DNA of 50,560 nucleotides from CAWUKT01 sp963923035 (GTDB taxonomy: Bacteria; Bacteroidota; Bacteroidia; J057; JADKCL01): the NCBI GenBank assembly GCA_963923035.1, contig CAWUKT010000050.1, positions 1-50,560 on the forward strand. The letters run 5' to 3'. The notes under the pieces were generated by a model. It saw only the letters and a program-made list of their open reading frames with translations, had not been told where the DNA came from and ran no database searches. Shown here piece after piece: positions 22,836-31,195 of the stretch (within the stretch, counting starts at the first letter, position 1; every line of letters starts with the position of its first letter). A program made the translations under genes and the position numbers.

Positions 22836-23732
22836 TTAGAAGAAATCGGCGGAGAGAATAACGCGAATGCCCTTGGATTCCATGTATTCGCGGGCTTCAT
22901 CGCTCACATTGTCGACGACGAAGCGCACGTCGCCCCCGACTTGGTCGGCCGCTTCCACCGTCCGGTCAATCTGGGCCTGGAGACGGCTCCAGGCATTGGA
23001 TCCGCGGGTAATATTCGCCGCATCGCCCGTTTTGACCTGGGTATAAACGGTCCGGTCTCCAATCGTGGAGATGGCATCGATCTCCGTCAGACGACTGCCA
23101 TTGGCCCGTTTGATATTTTTCTGAAGATCGGTGATGTTCTCGCCTTGCTCAGCCATCTTCGCCGCCACCTGGGCTTCCCGGATCGTCCCGATCAACTGGT
23201 TCCAGATGCGTTTGGCACCCTGGAGGTCGCCATTCTTGATGAAATCGATCAGCTGGTCCTTGTAGCGGGTCATGTCGGTCACCATCCGCCCGATGGAGCC
23301 GCGCAGGTGGCGCAGCCGCCGCAATCCGCGGATCGCCCCGATCACATCGTCCACCGCCAGGGCCAGTTTCGTGGTTTTACGGGCTGTATGGGCACTTCCG
23401 CCCACCGGAATCAGGTTGAAAACCAAATTGGTGAGGTAATCCAATACGCCGGGGGGCGCTCCCGTGATGGCCCCGATGGCCATGTCCAAAAAGGCATCCA
23501 GGGTGGTTTGCGCGGCCACTTTTGCGGCGTAAATCGCGGCTGGAATCAGCGGAAAAGCGCCCTGAATTACGCCCTTGCCTTGCTTTTGCTGCATGGGTTG
23601 GACGTCGAGGTCCCGGGATTCCGATACGCCGAGGGAAAGTTGGGGCGGGGCCATGGTGGTTCCTCCGCTCGATTGCGAGAGAGCGCTGTCCATTTGGGAC
23701 CCTTGCATTTGGGTATTGACTCTTTCTAGCAT
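22836..23732 (-). CDS. Candidate secreted toxin with PD-(D/E)xK nuclease domain
   Basis: 298 residues. The first about 50 are low-complexity with MAPPQLSLG and QPMQQKQ, a style seen in N-termini of Bacteroidota polymorphic toxins and contractile-injection cargo. Hydrophobic segments occur at about 58-110 (FPLIPAAIYAAKVAAQ; VLDYLTNLVFNLIPVG). The C-terminal 120 residues look like a restriction-endonuclease fold: E186, D219 in TEIDAIS, then QVK (232-234) in YTQVKTG, followed by DVRFVVDNVSDEAREYM. The nuclease and toxin calls are inferred from these motifs. No conventional signal peptide is visible. It is followed closely by a small gene that may encode immunity. Confidence 0.65.
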   Translation of the reverse strand: MLERVNTQMQGSQMDSALSQSSGGTTMAPPQLSLGVSESRDLDVQPMQQKQGKGVIQGAFPLIPAAIYAAKVAAQTTLDAFLDMAIGAITGAPPGVLDYLTNLVFNLIPVGGSAHTARKTTKLALAVDDVIGAIRGLRRLRHLRGSIGRMVTDMTRYKDQLIDFIKNGDLQGAKRIWNQLIGTIREAQVAAKMAEQGENITDLQKNIKRANGSRLTEIDAISTIGDRTVYTQVKTGDAANITRGSNAWSRLQAQIDRTVEAADQVGGDVRFVVDNVSDEAREYMESKGIRVILSADFF

Positions 23733-23883
23733 GGCTGGCTAACAGTTGAGGGTTTTGCTGAATCGAATTGTGCAGACTTGAGGAGAGCTAGCCTGCACAA
23801 AAACAAAGATCATCAACGTGCGAAAACTTTTTTAGCCAAGAAAGTCAATCTTAGCCCGAAAAGATTAAACAAAAGGAAGGGGT

Positions 23884-24510
23884 TCAGTCCCAATCGAAGA
23901 CCTGGACCGGGTGGATGGGCCGGTACTTGACGTCGAGGTTGGACGCGTTGATGTAGGTGGTCGGGCCGATGGTTTCGCGGCCGTAGGCTTCGTGGATGTG
24001 GCCGAATACATGCAGGCGGGGCTGGACGGATTGGAGGCGGTCGGTGAGGTTGGAGCAGCCGACAAAATCACCCCTGACCGTGCGGTCCAGGATGCCCATC
24101 GGCGGGCCGTGGGTGATGAGGATTTCGGTGTCTTCGGGGATCAGGTCCCAGTGCTGGGCGATTTCGGGGCCGCGGCGGCGGTTGAAGGCCCAGTCGTAGA
24201 ACCACGGCTGGATGGGCGATCCCCAGATCCGGATGCCGGCGACGGTGGCTCCGCTGTCGTTGAGGTAGATGAGGGACGGAGGAATGAGTTGGGCAAAGGT
24301 CTCGGGGTCCTTTTCAGCGAGGAAATCGTGGTTCCCCGCGATGAACACCTTGTGGGGATGCGGCTGCGCGGCATACCAGGCGAGGAAGTCTTTGACCTCA
24401 TTGAGCCCGCCCTTGCTGGAAAAATCTCCGGCGTGGAGAAGCATATCTCCTTCGGGAACCTCAATGGCTCCGTGCTGGCCGTGGGTATCCGACAATAAAA
24501 CGATCCGCAT
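23884..24510 (-). CDS. Calcineurin-like metallophosphoesterase (MPPED-like)
   Basis: 208 residues. All metal-ligand motifs are present in order: SDTHGQH (D-x-H), LLHAGDFS (GD), AGNHDF (GNHD), ITHGPPMG (H) and VFGHIHEAYG (GHxH). This is the MPPED1/2-like cytoplasmic class that hydrolyses phosphodiesters or nucleotides. The natural substrate is unknown. The gene stands alone on the minus strand, with its start facing that of the secreted endonuclease/exonuclease/phosphatase gene. Confidence 0.92.
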   Translation of the reverse strand: MRIVLLSDTHGQHGAIEVPEGDMLLHAGDFSSKGGLNEVKDFLAWYAAQPHPHKVFIAGNHDFLAEKDPETFAQLIPPSLIYLNDSGATVAGIRIWGSPIQPWFYDWAFNRRRGPEIAQHWDLIPEDTEILITHGPPMGILDRTVRGDFVGCSNLTDRLQSVQPRLHVFGHIHEAYGRETIGPTTYINASNLDVKYRPIHPVQVFDWD

Positions 24511-24622
24511 CTCACGAAAATATTAAGGTTTGGGGAAATCATCGGTTGGGCGACCCAATCTTGTTGCCTTTTTAGTAATTTCCGACCTATTTCTTCAACA
24601 ATTGAATATCAGATTGTCTAAC

Positions 24623-25903
24623 ATGCTTCTTTCCAAAATGGGTCGCTTTGCTTTGCTGTTGGTAATTGGGTTGGGGTTGAACATGCCCTCAATTGCCCAG
24701 GACAATATCCGCGTCATGGTCCACAATCTCCTCCGCTACGGGGCGGGTGGCATTGGAACCTGTAATCCGACTTCTCCCACCGACCGCAACAACCAGCTCA
24801 TCGACATCCTGTCCACTGCCCAGCCGGACATTTACGGCGTCAACGAGATTGGGCCGGCCGTCGGTCCTTTTTCCCCCGCCTCCAACATCTCCATCAATAT
24901 CCTCCCCAACGTCCCCGGCAAAGGCGCCTTCTACGAAGCCGCCCAGATCAACTTTGCGGGAGGCCAGGACATTTGCAATATGCTCTGGTACAATAGCCAG
25001 AAGCTCGGCCTTGTCGAACAACAGTTCATTTCGGCCAGCAACGCCCGGAACATCGATTATTACCGCCTCTACTATAAAAGCCCCGGGGTGATTGCTACGG
25101 GCGATACGGCATTTCTCCACGTTTTCCTCACCCACCACATGGCTTCCAGTTCCTCCGGTCGCCTCAACCAGAGCAATGCCATCGTCAATTTCATCACCAA
25201 CCGCAATTTCACCTCCACCAACGACAATTATATCGTGATGGGGGATTTCAACGAAGACACCCCCAATGCCGGCTCCATACAGGCCCTGACGAATCCCCCC
25301 CAATCTTCCCGCCGCGTGGTCGATCCCCTGGCCCAAAGCAACTGGAACCAAAATTACCTCTGGTCCCAAAGTACCCGCAGCAACAGTTCCAGCGATTGTG
25401 GTTCGGGCGGTGGTCTCGACGACCGCTTCGACATCATCTACGTCTCGGAAGACATCATGAACGATCCCAGCGACTTCAGCTACGTCCCAGGTTCCTACTG
25501 GGTTTTCGGCAATGACAATTCTCCGAACCCCTCTCTTCCAGCCCTTACCCGCGCCAACCTCATTGGATTCTCCGACCACTATCCGGTTATCCTCGACCTG
25601 CAAGTTTCGATTGCCCTGTCCCAGGAAGATCGGTTACAAAGTGCCGTTCAGGTCATCGTCTCTCAAACCCAAATGGGCCAGCAATTCGCACAGATTTCGG
25701 TTCCCGGGGGTTATGAAGGCCTCTACAACCTCGTGGTGCGGGATGTACAGGGAAAAACGATTCGGGAAATGGAAATTGAGTTGATTGCCGGAGTCCAACG
25801 CATCGAACTGGGCATGGAGGGCACGACGGGTGGAATTTATATCCTGCAACTGGAAAAAGAAGGAGCGTCGCCCATACACCGGAAATTCGTGCGAATGGAT
25901 TGA
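24623..25903 (+). CDS. Secreted endonuclease/exonuclease/phosphatase protein with T9SS tail
   Basis: 426 residues from ATG 24623 (MLLSKMGRFALLL), chosen because the signal peptide (ending near SIAQ) then sits at the N-terminus. The EEP fold shows VMVHNLLRYG, YGVNEIG (metal Glu), LTHHMASS, YIVMGDFNEDTP (the catalytic D-x-N) and GFSDHYPVILDL (SDH). The C-terminal about 80 residues (GGYEGLYNLVVRDVQGKTIRE ... GGIYILQLEKEG) form a type IX secretion sorting domain, so it is probably exported to the surface or medium. The likely role is extracellular nuclease or phosphatase; the substrate is unproven. Confidence 0.88.
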   Translation: MLLSKMGRFALLLVIGLGLNMPSIAQDNIRVMVHNLLRYGAGGIGTCNPTSPTDRNNQLIDILSTAQPDIYGVNEIGPAVGPFSPASNISINILPNVPGKGAFYEAAQINFAGGQDICNMLWYNSQKLGLVEQQFISASNARNIDYYRLYYKSPGVIATGDTAFLHVFLTHHMASSSSGRLNQSNAIVNFITNRNFTSTNDNYIVMGDFNEDTPNAGSIQALTNPPQSSRRVVDPLAQSNWNQNYLWSQSTRSNSSSDCGSGGGLDDRFDIIYVSEDIMNDPSDFSYVPGSYWVFGNDNSPNPSLPALTRANLIGFSDHYPVILDLQVSIALSQEDRLQSAVQVIVSQTQMGQQFAQISVPGGYEGLYNLVVRDVQGKTIREMEIELIAGVQRIELGMEGTTGGIYILQLEKEGASPIHRKFVRMD

Positions 25904-25945
25904 AAAGTTTCTATATTCATTCCCGTCTATTGAATTCAGGAAAAG

Positions 25946-26980
25946 ATGAAAAAATTTTACGTAATCGGGTTTGCGGCCCTGCTAGTCGTATTGCTGGGCG
26001 TAAGCCGTTCCAGTGGGCTTCAGGGTGAGTGGACCGATGATACCAAAGTCTCTGAAATGCTCTCCTTCTTCGGGGAACCGGCTTCTCCGCACGAAGGCCA
26101 ACACAAAGGTGATGCGGAATGGATCCGGATGGGCCGGGAAATTGTCACCGAAGGCACGACCGTCGGCCCCGACGGACAAAGCACGCGTCTGCAAAGCCGC
26201 TTTTTTGTCTGTACCAATTGCCACAACATGGCCAAGGAAGATCCCAGCCTGCGCATCAGCGATCCGGACGCCCGCCTGGAATTTGTCAAGGAGCAGGGCA
26301 TGCCCTTTTTGCAGGGAACGACCCTTTACGGGACCGTCAACAAGACTTCCTGGTACAATGGCGACTATGTGAAAAAGTATGGCGACATGGTCAAGCCCGC
26401 CAATAAAAGCCTCCGGGAAGCCATCCAGCTCTGTGCTACGGTCTGTTCTCAGGGCCGGGCGTTTGAGGAGTGGGAAATGGAAGCCGTTCTGGCCTATCTG
26501 TGGAGCATCGAGTACAACCTGGGGGATTTGCAGTTGGAGAAAAAAGAGCGGATCATGCTGATGGAAGCCAAAGGTGAGGGCGGCAATCAGCCCAAGATTC
26601 GCGATGGCATCAAGTGGTTCTACCGCTCCGGATCGCCCGCGACCTTCGTCGAAGGTCCCGAAAGCAAGGAAGAAGGCTACCACGTCTCCCGAGAAGGCGA
26701 CCCCAAGCGCGGCAAAGAACTCTTTGACATCAGCTGTCTCCAGTGCCACGACCGCAAGGGTCCCTCCAATTACCTCAAAATGGGCCACGACCGCCTGACC
26801 CTGGGGATGCTCCGCCGGAATATTGCCCGCAACAGCCGGCTTTCCCTCTACGAAATCATCCGCCACGGCACCTACGCCGACAACGGCCACCGCGCCTACA
26901 TGCCGAACTATACGGCTGAGCGCATGAGCAACCAGCAGATCGAAGATCTGCGCGCCTACATCGAAGTCGGTCCCAACTAG
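25946..26980 (+). CDS. Diheme cytochrome c (TsdA/SoxA-like)
   Basis: 344 residues with an N-terminal hydrophobic signal or anchor (about 1-22). Two haem motifs: CTNCH in the N-terminal domain and CLQCH in the C-terminal domain. The layout GREIVTEG before CTNCH and FLQGTTLYGTVNKTSWYNGDY after it resembles thiosulfate-dehydrogenase/SoxA-type cytochromes. A Cys pair in LCATVCSQG lacks the following His, so it is not a third haem site. Periplasmic electron transfer is clear. The substrate is a guess. Confidence 0.85.
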   Translation: MKKFYVIGFAALLVVLLGVSRSSGLQGEWTDDTKVSEMLSFFGEPASPHEGQHKGDAEWIRMGREIVTEGTTVGPDGQSTRLQSRFFVCTNCHNMAKEDPSLRISDPDARLEFVKEQGMPFLQGTTLYGTVNKTSWYNGDYVKKYGDMVKPANKSLREAIQLCATVCSQGRAFEEWEMEAVLAYLWSIEYNLGDLQLEKKERIMLMEAKGEGGNQPKIRDGIKWFYRSGSPATFVEGPESKEEGYHVSREGDPKRGKELFDISCLQCHDRKGPSNYLKMGHDRLTLGMLRRNIARNSRLSLYEIIRHGTYADNGHRAYMPNYTAERMSNQQIEDLRAYIEVGPN

Positions 26981-26986
26981 TCAGAT

Positions 26987-27778
26987 TTAATCTTCGGAAG
27001 CATACAGCGCCCGGATCCGGGCGCTCAGGGTCCCGTACAATTCGGCGTCGGCTCCCTTCAACAATTGAAGGTGCTTTTCCATGGTCACCTGGTCGCCGCG
27101 CCGGGCCGGGCCGGTCTGCGCATTCTGCGGCCCCAGGGACAAGGCCTTGTCCACCCCTTCCCGGATCAATCCTTCGTACATCTTCAGGTCGAAATCGCCG
27201 AGTCCTTCGATCATCTGCTCCGCGAGCAGGTACATGTAATTGGAGAAATTACTCGCGAAAACCGCTCCCAAATGCAATTTGAGGCGTCCGACGGAGTCGA
27301 GTTCCGCAACGCGGTCGGACAGGTATTCGGCCACCGGCCAGAGCTGGTTCACCACATCGGCATTGCCTTCCAGGAACAGGGGCACCTCCCGCCAATTGGT
27401 GGGGCGGCCCTTCGTGAAGGTCTGCATGGGGTAAAATACGCCGATGGGATCGCCCAGCGGGGCCAGTTCGGCGAGGGAAATGGAGCCGCTGGTATGGGCA
27501 AAAATGGCCTGGGACGGCCGGTGAGGGGCAAATTGTTGGGCGACAGTGGCCACGCTGTGGTCATGGGTGGCGATCAGGACCAGATCTAGGTCCTGGCGCA
27601 GTTCCGCGGGCGCCTGCCCGTGGTCGGGGATGCCGAATTCATCGGCGAGGGCCTGGGCGGAGCTACCGCCCTGGGAAATAACCTGGACAATTTGGAAAGG
27701 GCTGGTTTGGAGGACCTGGGCGATGTTCCAGGCCACGTTGCCGGCGCCGATCAAGGCGATTTGCATTCGGTGACCCAT
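26987..27778 (-). CDS. Rossmann-like oxidoreductase with DUF2520 domain
   Basis: 263 residues from ATG 27778; an ATG at 27766 (MQIALIGAG) is an equally good start. The N-terminal Rossmann motif IGAGNVAWNIA and LVLIATHDHSVA resemble F420-dependent NADP reductase/ProC-type folds. The C-terminal all-helical domain (HLGAVFASNFSNYMYLLAEQM) is DUF2520. Members are NAD(P)-binding proteins of unknown substrate. It starts two bases after the phospholipase-like gene stop, so the two are likely co-transcribed. Confidence 0.85.
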   Translation of the reverse strand: MGHRMQIALIGAGNVAWNIAQVLQTSPFQIVQVISQGGSSAQALADEFGIPDHGQAPAELRQDLDLVLIATHDHSVATVAQQFAPHRPSQAIFAHTSGSISLAELAPLGDPIGVFYPMQTFTKGRPTNWREVPLFLEGNADVVNQLWPVAEYLSDRVAELDSVGRLKLHLGAVFASNFSNYMYLLAEQMIEGLGDFDLKMYEGLIREGVDKALSLGPQNAQTGPARRGDQVTMEKHLQLLKGADAELYGTLSARIRALYASED

Positions 27779-27780
27779 GT

Positions 27781-29058
27781 TCAGTGGTCGTGGGCGTCAT
27801 GTTCTTCTTCCCGGCCTTCGTCCTTGCCGTCATCATGGACGTCCTTGTGGTCCTCGTCGTGGTCTTTCTCATGATCCTCATCGTGATCATCGTGGTCTTC
27901 CTCGTGACCATCCTTGTGGTCTTGGTCACAGGTCTCACCCGGGCCATGGTTGTGGACCACGGGGTATTCATCGCTTTGGCGGGCCATGTCCGTAGAGGAT
28001 TCGGGAGATTTCTCCCGGACCATGGAACCCTGGCAGGATTCCATGCCGTGGCCACAGCAACTTCCGAAAATGGCTTCGTAGGCATTCGGGACCGCGCCGA
28101 CCGCATTGGATTCGCGGTCGGTGATGTTGATCTTCCGATCGTATTTGTTTTCCTCCACTTCCAACTCCTGCTCCATCAATTTCTTCAGGTCCGGTTGCCC
28201 TGCATCCACCCACGCCGTATACCAAATGGAACCCACGCGAATGATCGAGGTCCGCAGGCGTCTTTCTACCTGACCGGCCAGTCTCTCGTGATATGCATCA
28301 CAAAAGTCCTTGGAATAGGCCTTCACCAGGACATTGCCCCGGTTCTCAAAACTGTATTTCTTGTCCGACGCCATCGCATCGGTCAGTTCCAACTCAAACC
28401 CGAATACGGAATCCAGGCAAATATGGGCTTCCAATACCGAGGACCAAGCCTCGTCCAGCACATTGTCGACGTATTGGGCCCGGCCCAGGAAGTAGTTGTA
28501 GTCCTCCCCGAACAGTTCCGGTAAACGCGATTCCCAGAGCCCGTGAATCCCCTTTTGTCCCGTCATCTGCCCATTGTAGTTCTCCGTCGTATGCAAAGGC
28601 ACATTGGAATCGGCGATATAATGCCCCAAGTCCGCACTGAGCTTCATGACCCGCTCCAAATTCCCGTCTTTGAAGGCGTCCACCAACCGGTAATACATGC
28701 GGTAAATGTGCCAGGGGACGATGCCGTACTCATTCAGCTGCTCCTCTCCGTATTTTTCCACTGCATCCTTCCACCTCCGCGGCACCATGTCAAACGGATA
28801 TTCCCCGTAATGGTCCACGTCGATATAGTGGCGGGGAGCCTCTCCGTCCACCGCATAGCGGCGCTTATCGGGATCCACCGCGTGTACGGTGATATAATCG
28901 ATGTTCTTCTTGTACAAGACCAACATCTCCGGCGGCAGGGTAAAAACGGCCAGGCGGTTGATGCGCTGATGGGCCCAAAAACCCCACGCAAAGGCCTTCT
29001 GGGGCAATGCAGTCCATACCAAAACAAACAGCAGGGTAATCGGAAGGAGTTTTTTCAT
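27781..29058 (-). CDS. S1/P1 nuclease/zinc-dependent phospholipase C-like protein with His/Asp-rich tail
   Basis: 425 residues from ATG 29058 (MKKLLPITLL); an ATG at 29082 adds eight residues. A signal peptide ends near KAFA, directly before WGFWAHQRINR, where the N-terminal Trp and His of this trinuclear-zinc fold are expected. Further ligand-like residues occur in HYIDVDHYG, ADLGHYIADSNVPLHTTENYNGQ and KGIHGLWES. The last about 55 residues are an extreme His/Asp/Glu/Lys tail (many DHDED-type repeats), unusual for the family and likely to bind divalent metal. Exported; substrate (nucleic acid or phospholipid) is unproven. Confidence 0.82.
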   Translation of the reverse strand: MKKLLPITLLFVLVWTALPQKAFAWGFWAHQRINRLAVFTLPPEMLVLYKKNIDYITVHAVDPDKRRYAVDGEAPRHYIDVDHYGEYPFDMVPRRWKDAVEKYGEEQLNEYGIVPWHIYRMYYRLVDAFKDGNLERVMKLSADLGHYIADSNVPLHTTENYNGQMTGQKGIHGLWESRLPELFGEDYNYFLGRAQYVDNVLDEAWSSVLEAHICLDSVFGFELELTDAMASDKKYSFENRGNVLVKAYSKDFCDAYHERLAGQVERRLRTSIIRVGSIWYTAWVDAGQPDLKKLMEQELEVEENKYDRKINITDRESNAVGAVPNAYEAIFGSCCGHGMESCQGSMVREKSPESSTDMARQSDEYPVVHNHGPGETCDQDHKDGHEEDHDDHDEDHEKDHDEDHKDVHDDGKDEGREEEHDAHDH

Positions 29059-29168
29059 GGTTTCAGGCGGCATTAGATTCACCTAAAAATAAAAGGAATG
29101 GGTCTGGGAATCAATGCCTGACCCCGGAATTACCACTGGAAAGGAAGAATTAACCGTTGGTTTACACA

Positions 29169-30308
29169 TCAACCGGACTTGGGAACGGGAGGATGGCTCT
29201 GGAGAAAGGCCAAAATCTCTTCCGGCGAATCGGTGAGGGTCACGAGGTCGTGGTATTCCCGGCCGTAGGACAGCTGACGGATGAGCGGATAGATCAGGGT
29301 GTCGATGGCGTAACGCTTTTCCCCCAGAAACACCATCGGACTGTAGTAATTGAAGGTTCCGTAGTGGTTTTGGGTGGCGTCCATGAAGATTTCCTGGGTG
29401 GTCCCGGCGCTCCCCGGGGCAAAAATCACCCCGTGAAGGCTCACGGCCAACAACGTATCTTCCCGAATGCTGTTCGAGAAGTACTTGGCGATGTGGGTGC
29501 CAAAGAGGTTACTGGGTTCGTGGCCGTAGAACCAGGTGGGAATGGCGAGGCTCTCGGCACCGCTGGGAAAGGCTTTGAGGACGGTCTTGGCAGCGGGCAA
29601 ATAGCCGGAATCGGAGTAATGGGGGGCTTTTCCGAGTACCTCCAGCGCCTGCTGGAGCTCGGCGGCGGTTCGACCAGCCATCCAGGCGCCGAGGTTGGCG
29701 GCTTCCATGATGCCGGGGCCGCCGCCCGAGGCGATGTAATAGCCCTGCTCGGTGAGCAGCTTGGCGACTTCCGCCACCCGGCGGAAATAGGGATCGGTAC
29801 GGAGCGTGCCGTGGCCGCCCATGATGCCGACGCAGCGGCGCGTCGTCATGCCATCCGAGTCGTAGGCGAGGAGTTCACGCAGCGCGTGGTCGATGGCGTG
29901 GTCGTGGATCCGCTGGTTGAGGGCCTCGTCGATGGGGGGATTGAAACGGGTCCTGACAAAGTGCTTGTAAATGAGGTAGTCCACACTTTGGTCGTTGGCG
30001 GGATCATAGCCCTCCATCAATTCCTGCCATTGGTAGAGGGATTTCCGGTAGGGATTGTAGGGCAAACCGGGCACCTGGGGGTAAATGAAGCCTCCTTTGG
30101 CCCGAATCACCCTGGCATCTTCCCCCTTCAATTCGCAGCCCAGAAAATTCGTGCTTTGGAGTTCCAGGGCCTCCCAATCGATGTTCAGCGCGCCCAAATC
30201 CACATCCTGGATGGTACAGTGGCGGAGGTTGTGGTTTTGTTGGACAAATTGGGTGACTTCGTCCGGCGAGCGCAGGACGATTTCGGTGGGGTGGGAAAAT
30301 TTGGTCAT
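29169..30308 (-). CDS. LOG-family (lysine decarboxylase-like) protein with N-terminal extension
   Basis: 379 residues from ATG 30308 (MTKFSHPTEIV). A longer frame to 30497 is rejected because it overlaps the neighbouring gene. Residues about 130-350 carry the LOG Rossmann fold: GIMGGHGTLRTDPYF, ASGGGPGIMEAANLGAWM and the APGSAGTTQE loop equivalent to PGGxGTxxE. Single-domain LOG enzymes (cytokinin-type phosphoribohydrolases) are about 180-200 residues. Here about 125 residues precede the domain, with pentapeptide-like LRHCTIQDVDLGALNI. It may act on nucleoside monophosphates; function is uncertain. Confidence 0.82.
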   Translation of the reverse strand: MTKFSHPTEIVLRSPDEVTQFVQQNHNLRHCTIQDVDLGALNIDWEALELQSTNFLGCELKGEDARVIRAKGGFIYPQVPGLPYNPYRKSLYQWQELMEGYDPANDQSVDYLIYKHFVRTRFNPPIDEALNQRIHDHAIDHALRELLAYDSDGMTTRRCVGIMGGHGTLRTDPYFRRVAEVAKLLTEQGYYIASGGGPGIMEAANLGAWMAGRTAAELQQALEVLGKAPHYSDSGYLPAAKTVLKAFPSGAESLAIPTWFYGHEPSNLFGTHIAKYFSNSIREDTLLAVSLHGVIFAPGSAGTTQEIFMDATQNHYGTFNYYSPMVFLGEKRYAIDTLIYPLIRQLSYGREYHDLVTLTDSPEEILAFLQSHPPVPKSG

Positions 30309-30316
30309 GGAAAAAC

Positions 30317-31033
30317 TTAGAATAGAACGTTCAGGCTGAGCCAGGAGACGGGGTGCAGGGTCGTCTCGTAGTAGTTGTTCTGCTGGTTGATGGTGGGACG
30401 TTCGGTGTTGAAGTCGGAAATGAGGGTTTGGCGGTTGTACAGCATGGCCTCGAAGGTCGATTCCGCGCCAATGGAGATGAAGGGGCCGATATAGCACCGC
30501 AGCCCGACGACGGGCGCAAAACCAAAGCCCCGCTTGTTCCGCACTTCCGTGTATTCGCGGAAATCCTGCTGGTTGGAGCCGTAGGTGAAGGTTTCCCCCT
30601 CATATTTCCCCAACGACAAGACTGCGTCAAACCCTGCGTAGGGCTCCAGCGGACCGAAGAAGGTGAAAAACTCATAGCCCAATTTGAAATTCCATTGGTC
30701 GACGCGGCCATCGGTGCGGATACAATCCGGGCAGTCCGTGGTTTCATCGACGTCGTAGCCGGCATAGCCGACCTGGGCCCGTACCGCCCCCACTGTTTGG
30801 TAGCGCTTGTAATGGATGCCAGAGAGGAATCCCAGGTGCAAACCCTTGTTCGGGGTAAAGCGTCCGCCCGCCATGCTGGAATTGGTCAGTCCGGCCAACC
30901 GAATTCCCAATTCATTCGCCGGTGCGCCGGATCCTCCGTAGCAACTCCCTCCGTAACAGGCCTGTCCAAACACGGTCTGGGTACCCAAACCGAGAAGCAC
31001 CAACAAAGCAATGGTCAAAAATGGTTTTTTCAC
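30317..31033 (-). CDS. Exported beta-barrel-like protein, GTG start
   Basis: 238 residues from GTG 31033, chosen because it places a signal peptide (KKPFLTIALLVLLGLGTQTVFGQ) at the N-terminus. The frame extends to 31129 but the added residues make no sense. The mature protein begins with a Cys-Tyr-Gly-Gly-Ser repeat (ACYGGSCYGGSG). It continues with alternating strand-like segments (GIHYKRYQTVGAVRAQVGYAGY, SIGAESTFEAMLYN) and a terminal aromatic. An outer-membrane barrel is likely; no function recognised. It ends eight bases before the LOG gene start. Confidence 0.7.
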   Translation of the reverse strand: MKKPFLTIALLVLLGLGTQTVFGQACYGGSCYGGSGAPANELGIRLAGLTNSSMAGGRFTPNKGLHLGFLSGIHYKRYQTVGAVRAQVGYAGYDVDETTDCPDCIRTDGRVDQWNFKLGYEFFTFFGPLEPYAGFDAVLSLGKYEGETFTYGSNQQDFREYTEVRNKRGFGFAPVVGLRCYIGPFISIGAESTFEAMLYNRQTLISDFNTERPTINQQNNYYETTLHPVSWLSLNVLF

Positions 31034-31195
31034 TGGAATAATGAGCTTGAAATTTTTGAGGAGATTAAAGATACAGAATTTGACTAAATTTCCGCCCGTT
31101 TCAGGTGTCGGGAATGCTCTCGTTCCCACATAAACCAGAAACCCAATACTGGTTTCCCGTTTATTCTCCCTTTACAACCCGTTATCCACCAATCC

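Noticed and set aside
26428..26455. Third haem site in the cytochrome (LCATVCSQG)
   Set aside because: The spacing is CxxxC and no His follows, so it cannot be a CxxCH haem motif.
27784..28524. Frame encoding an apparent multi-pass membrane protein
   Set aside because: The Val/Ile/Leu-rich stretch is simply the complement of the His/Asp/Glu-rich tail codons.
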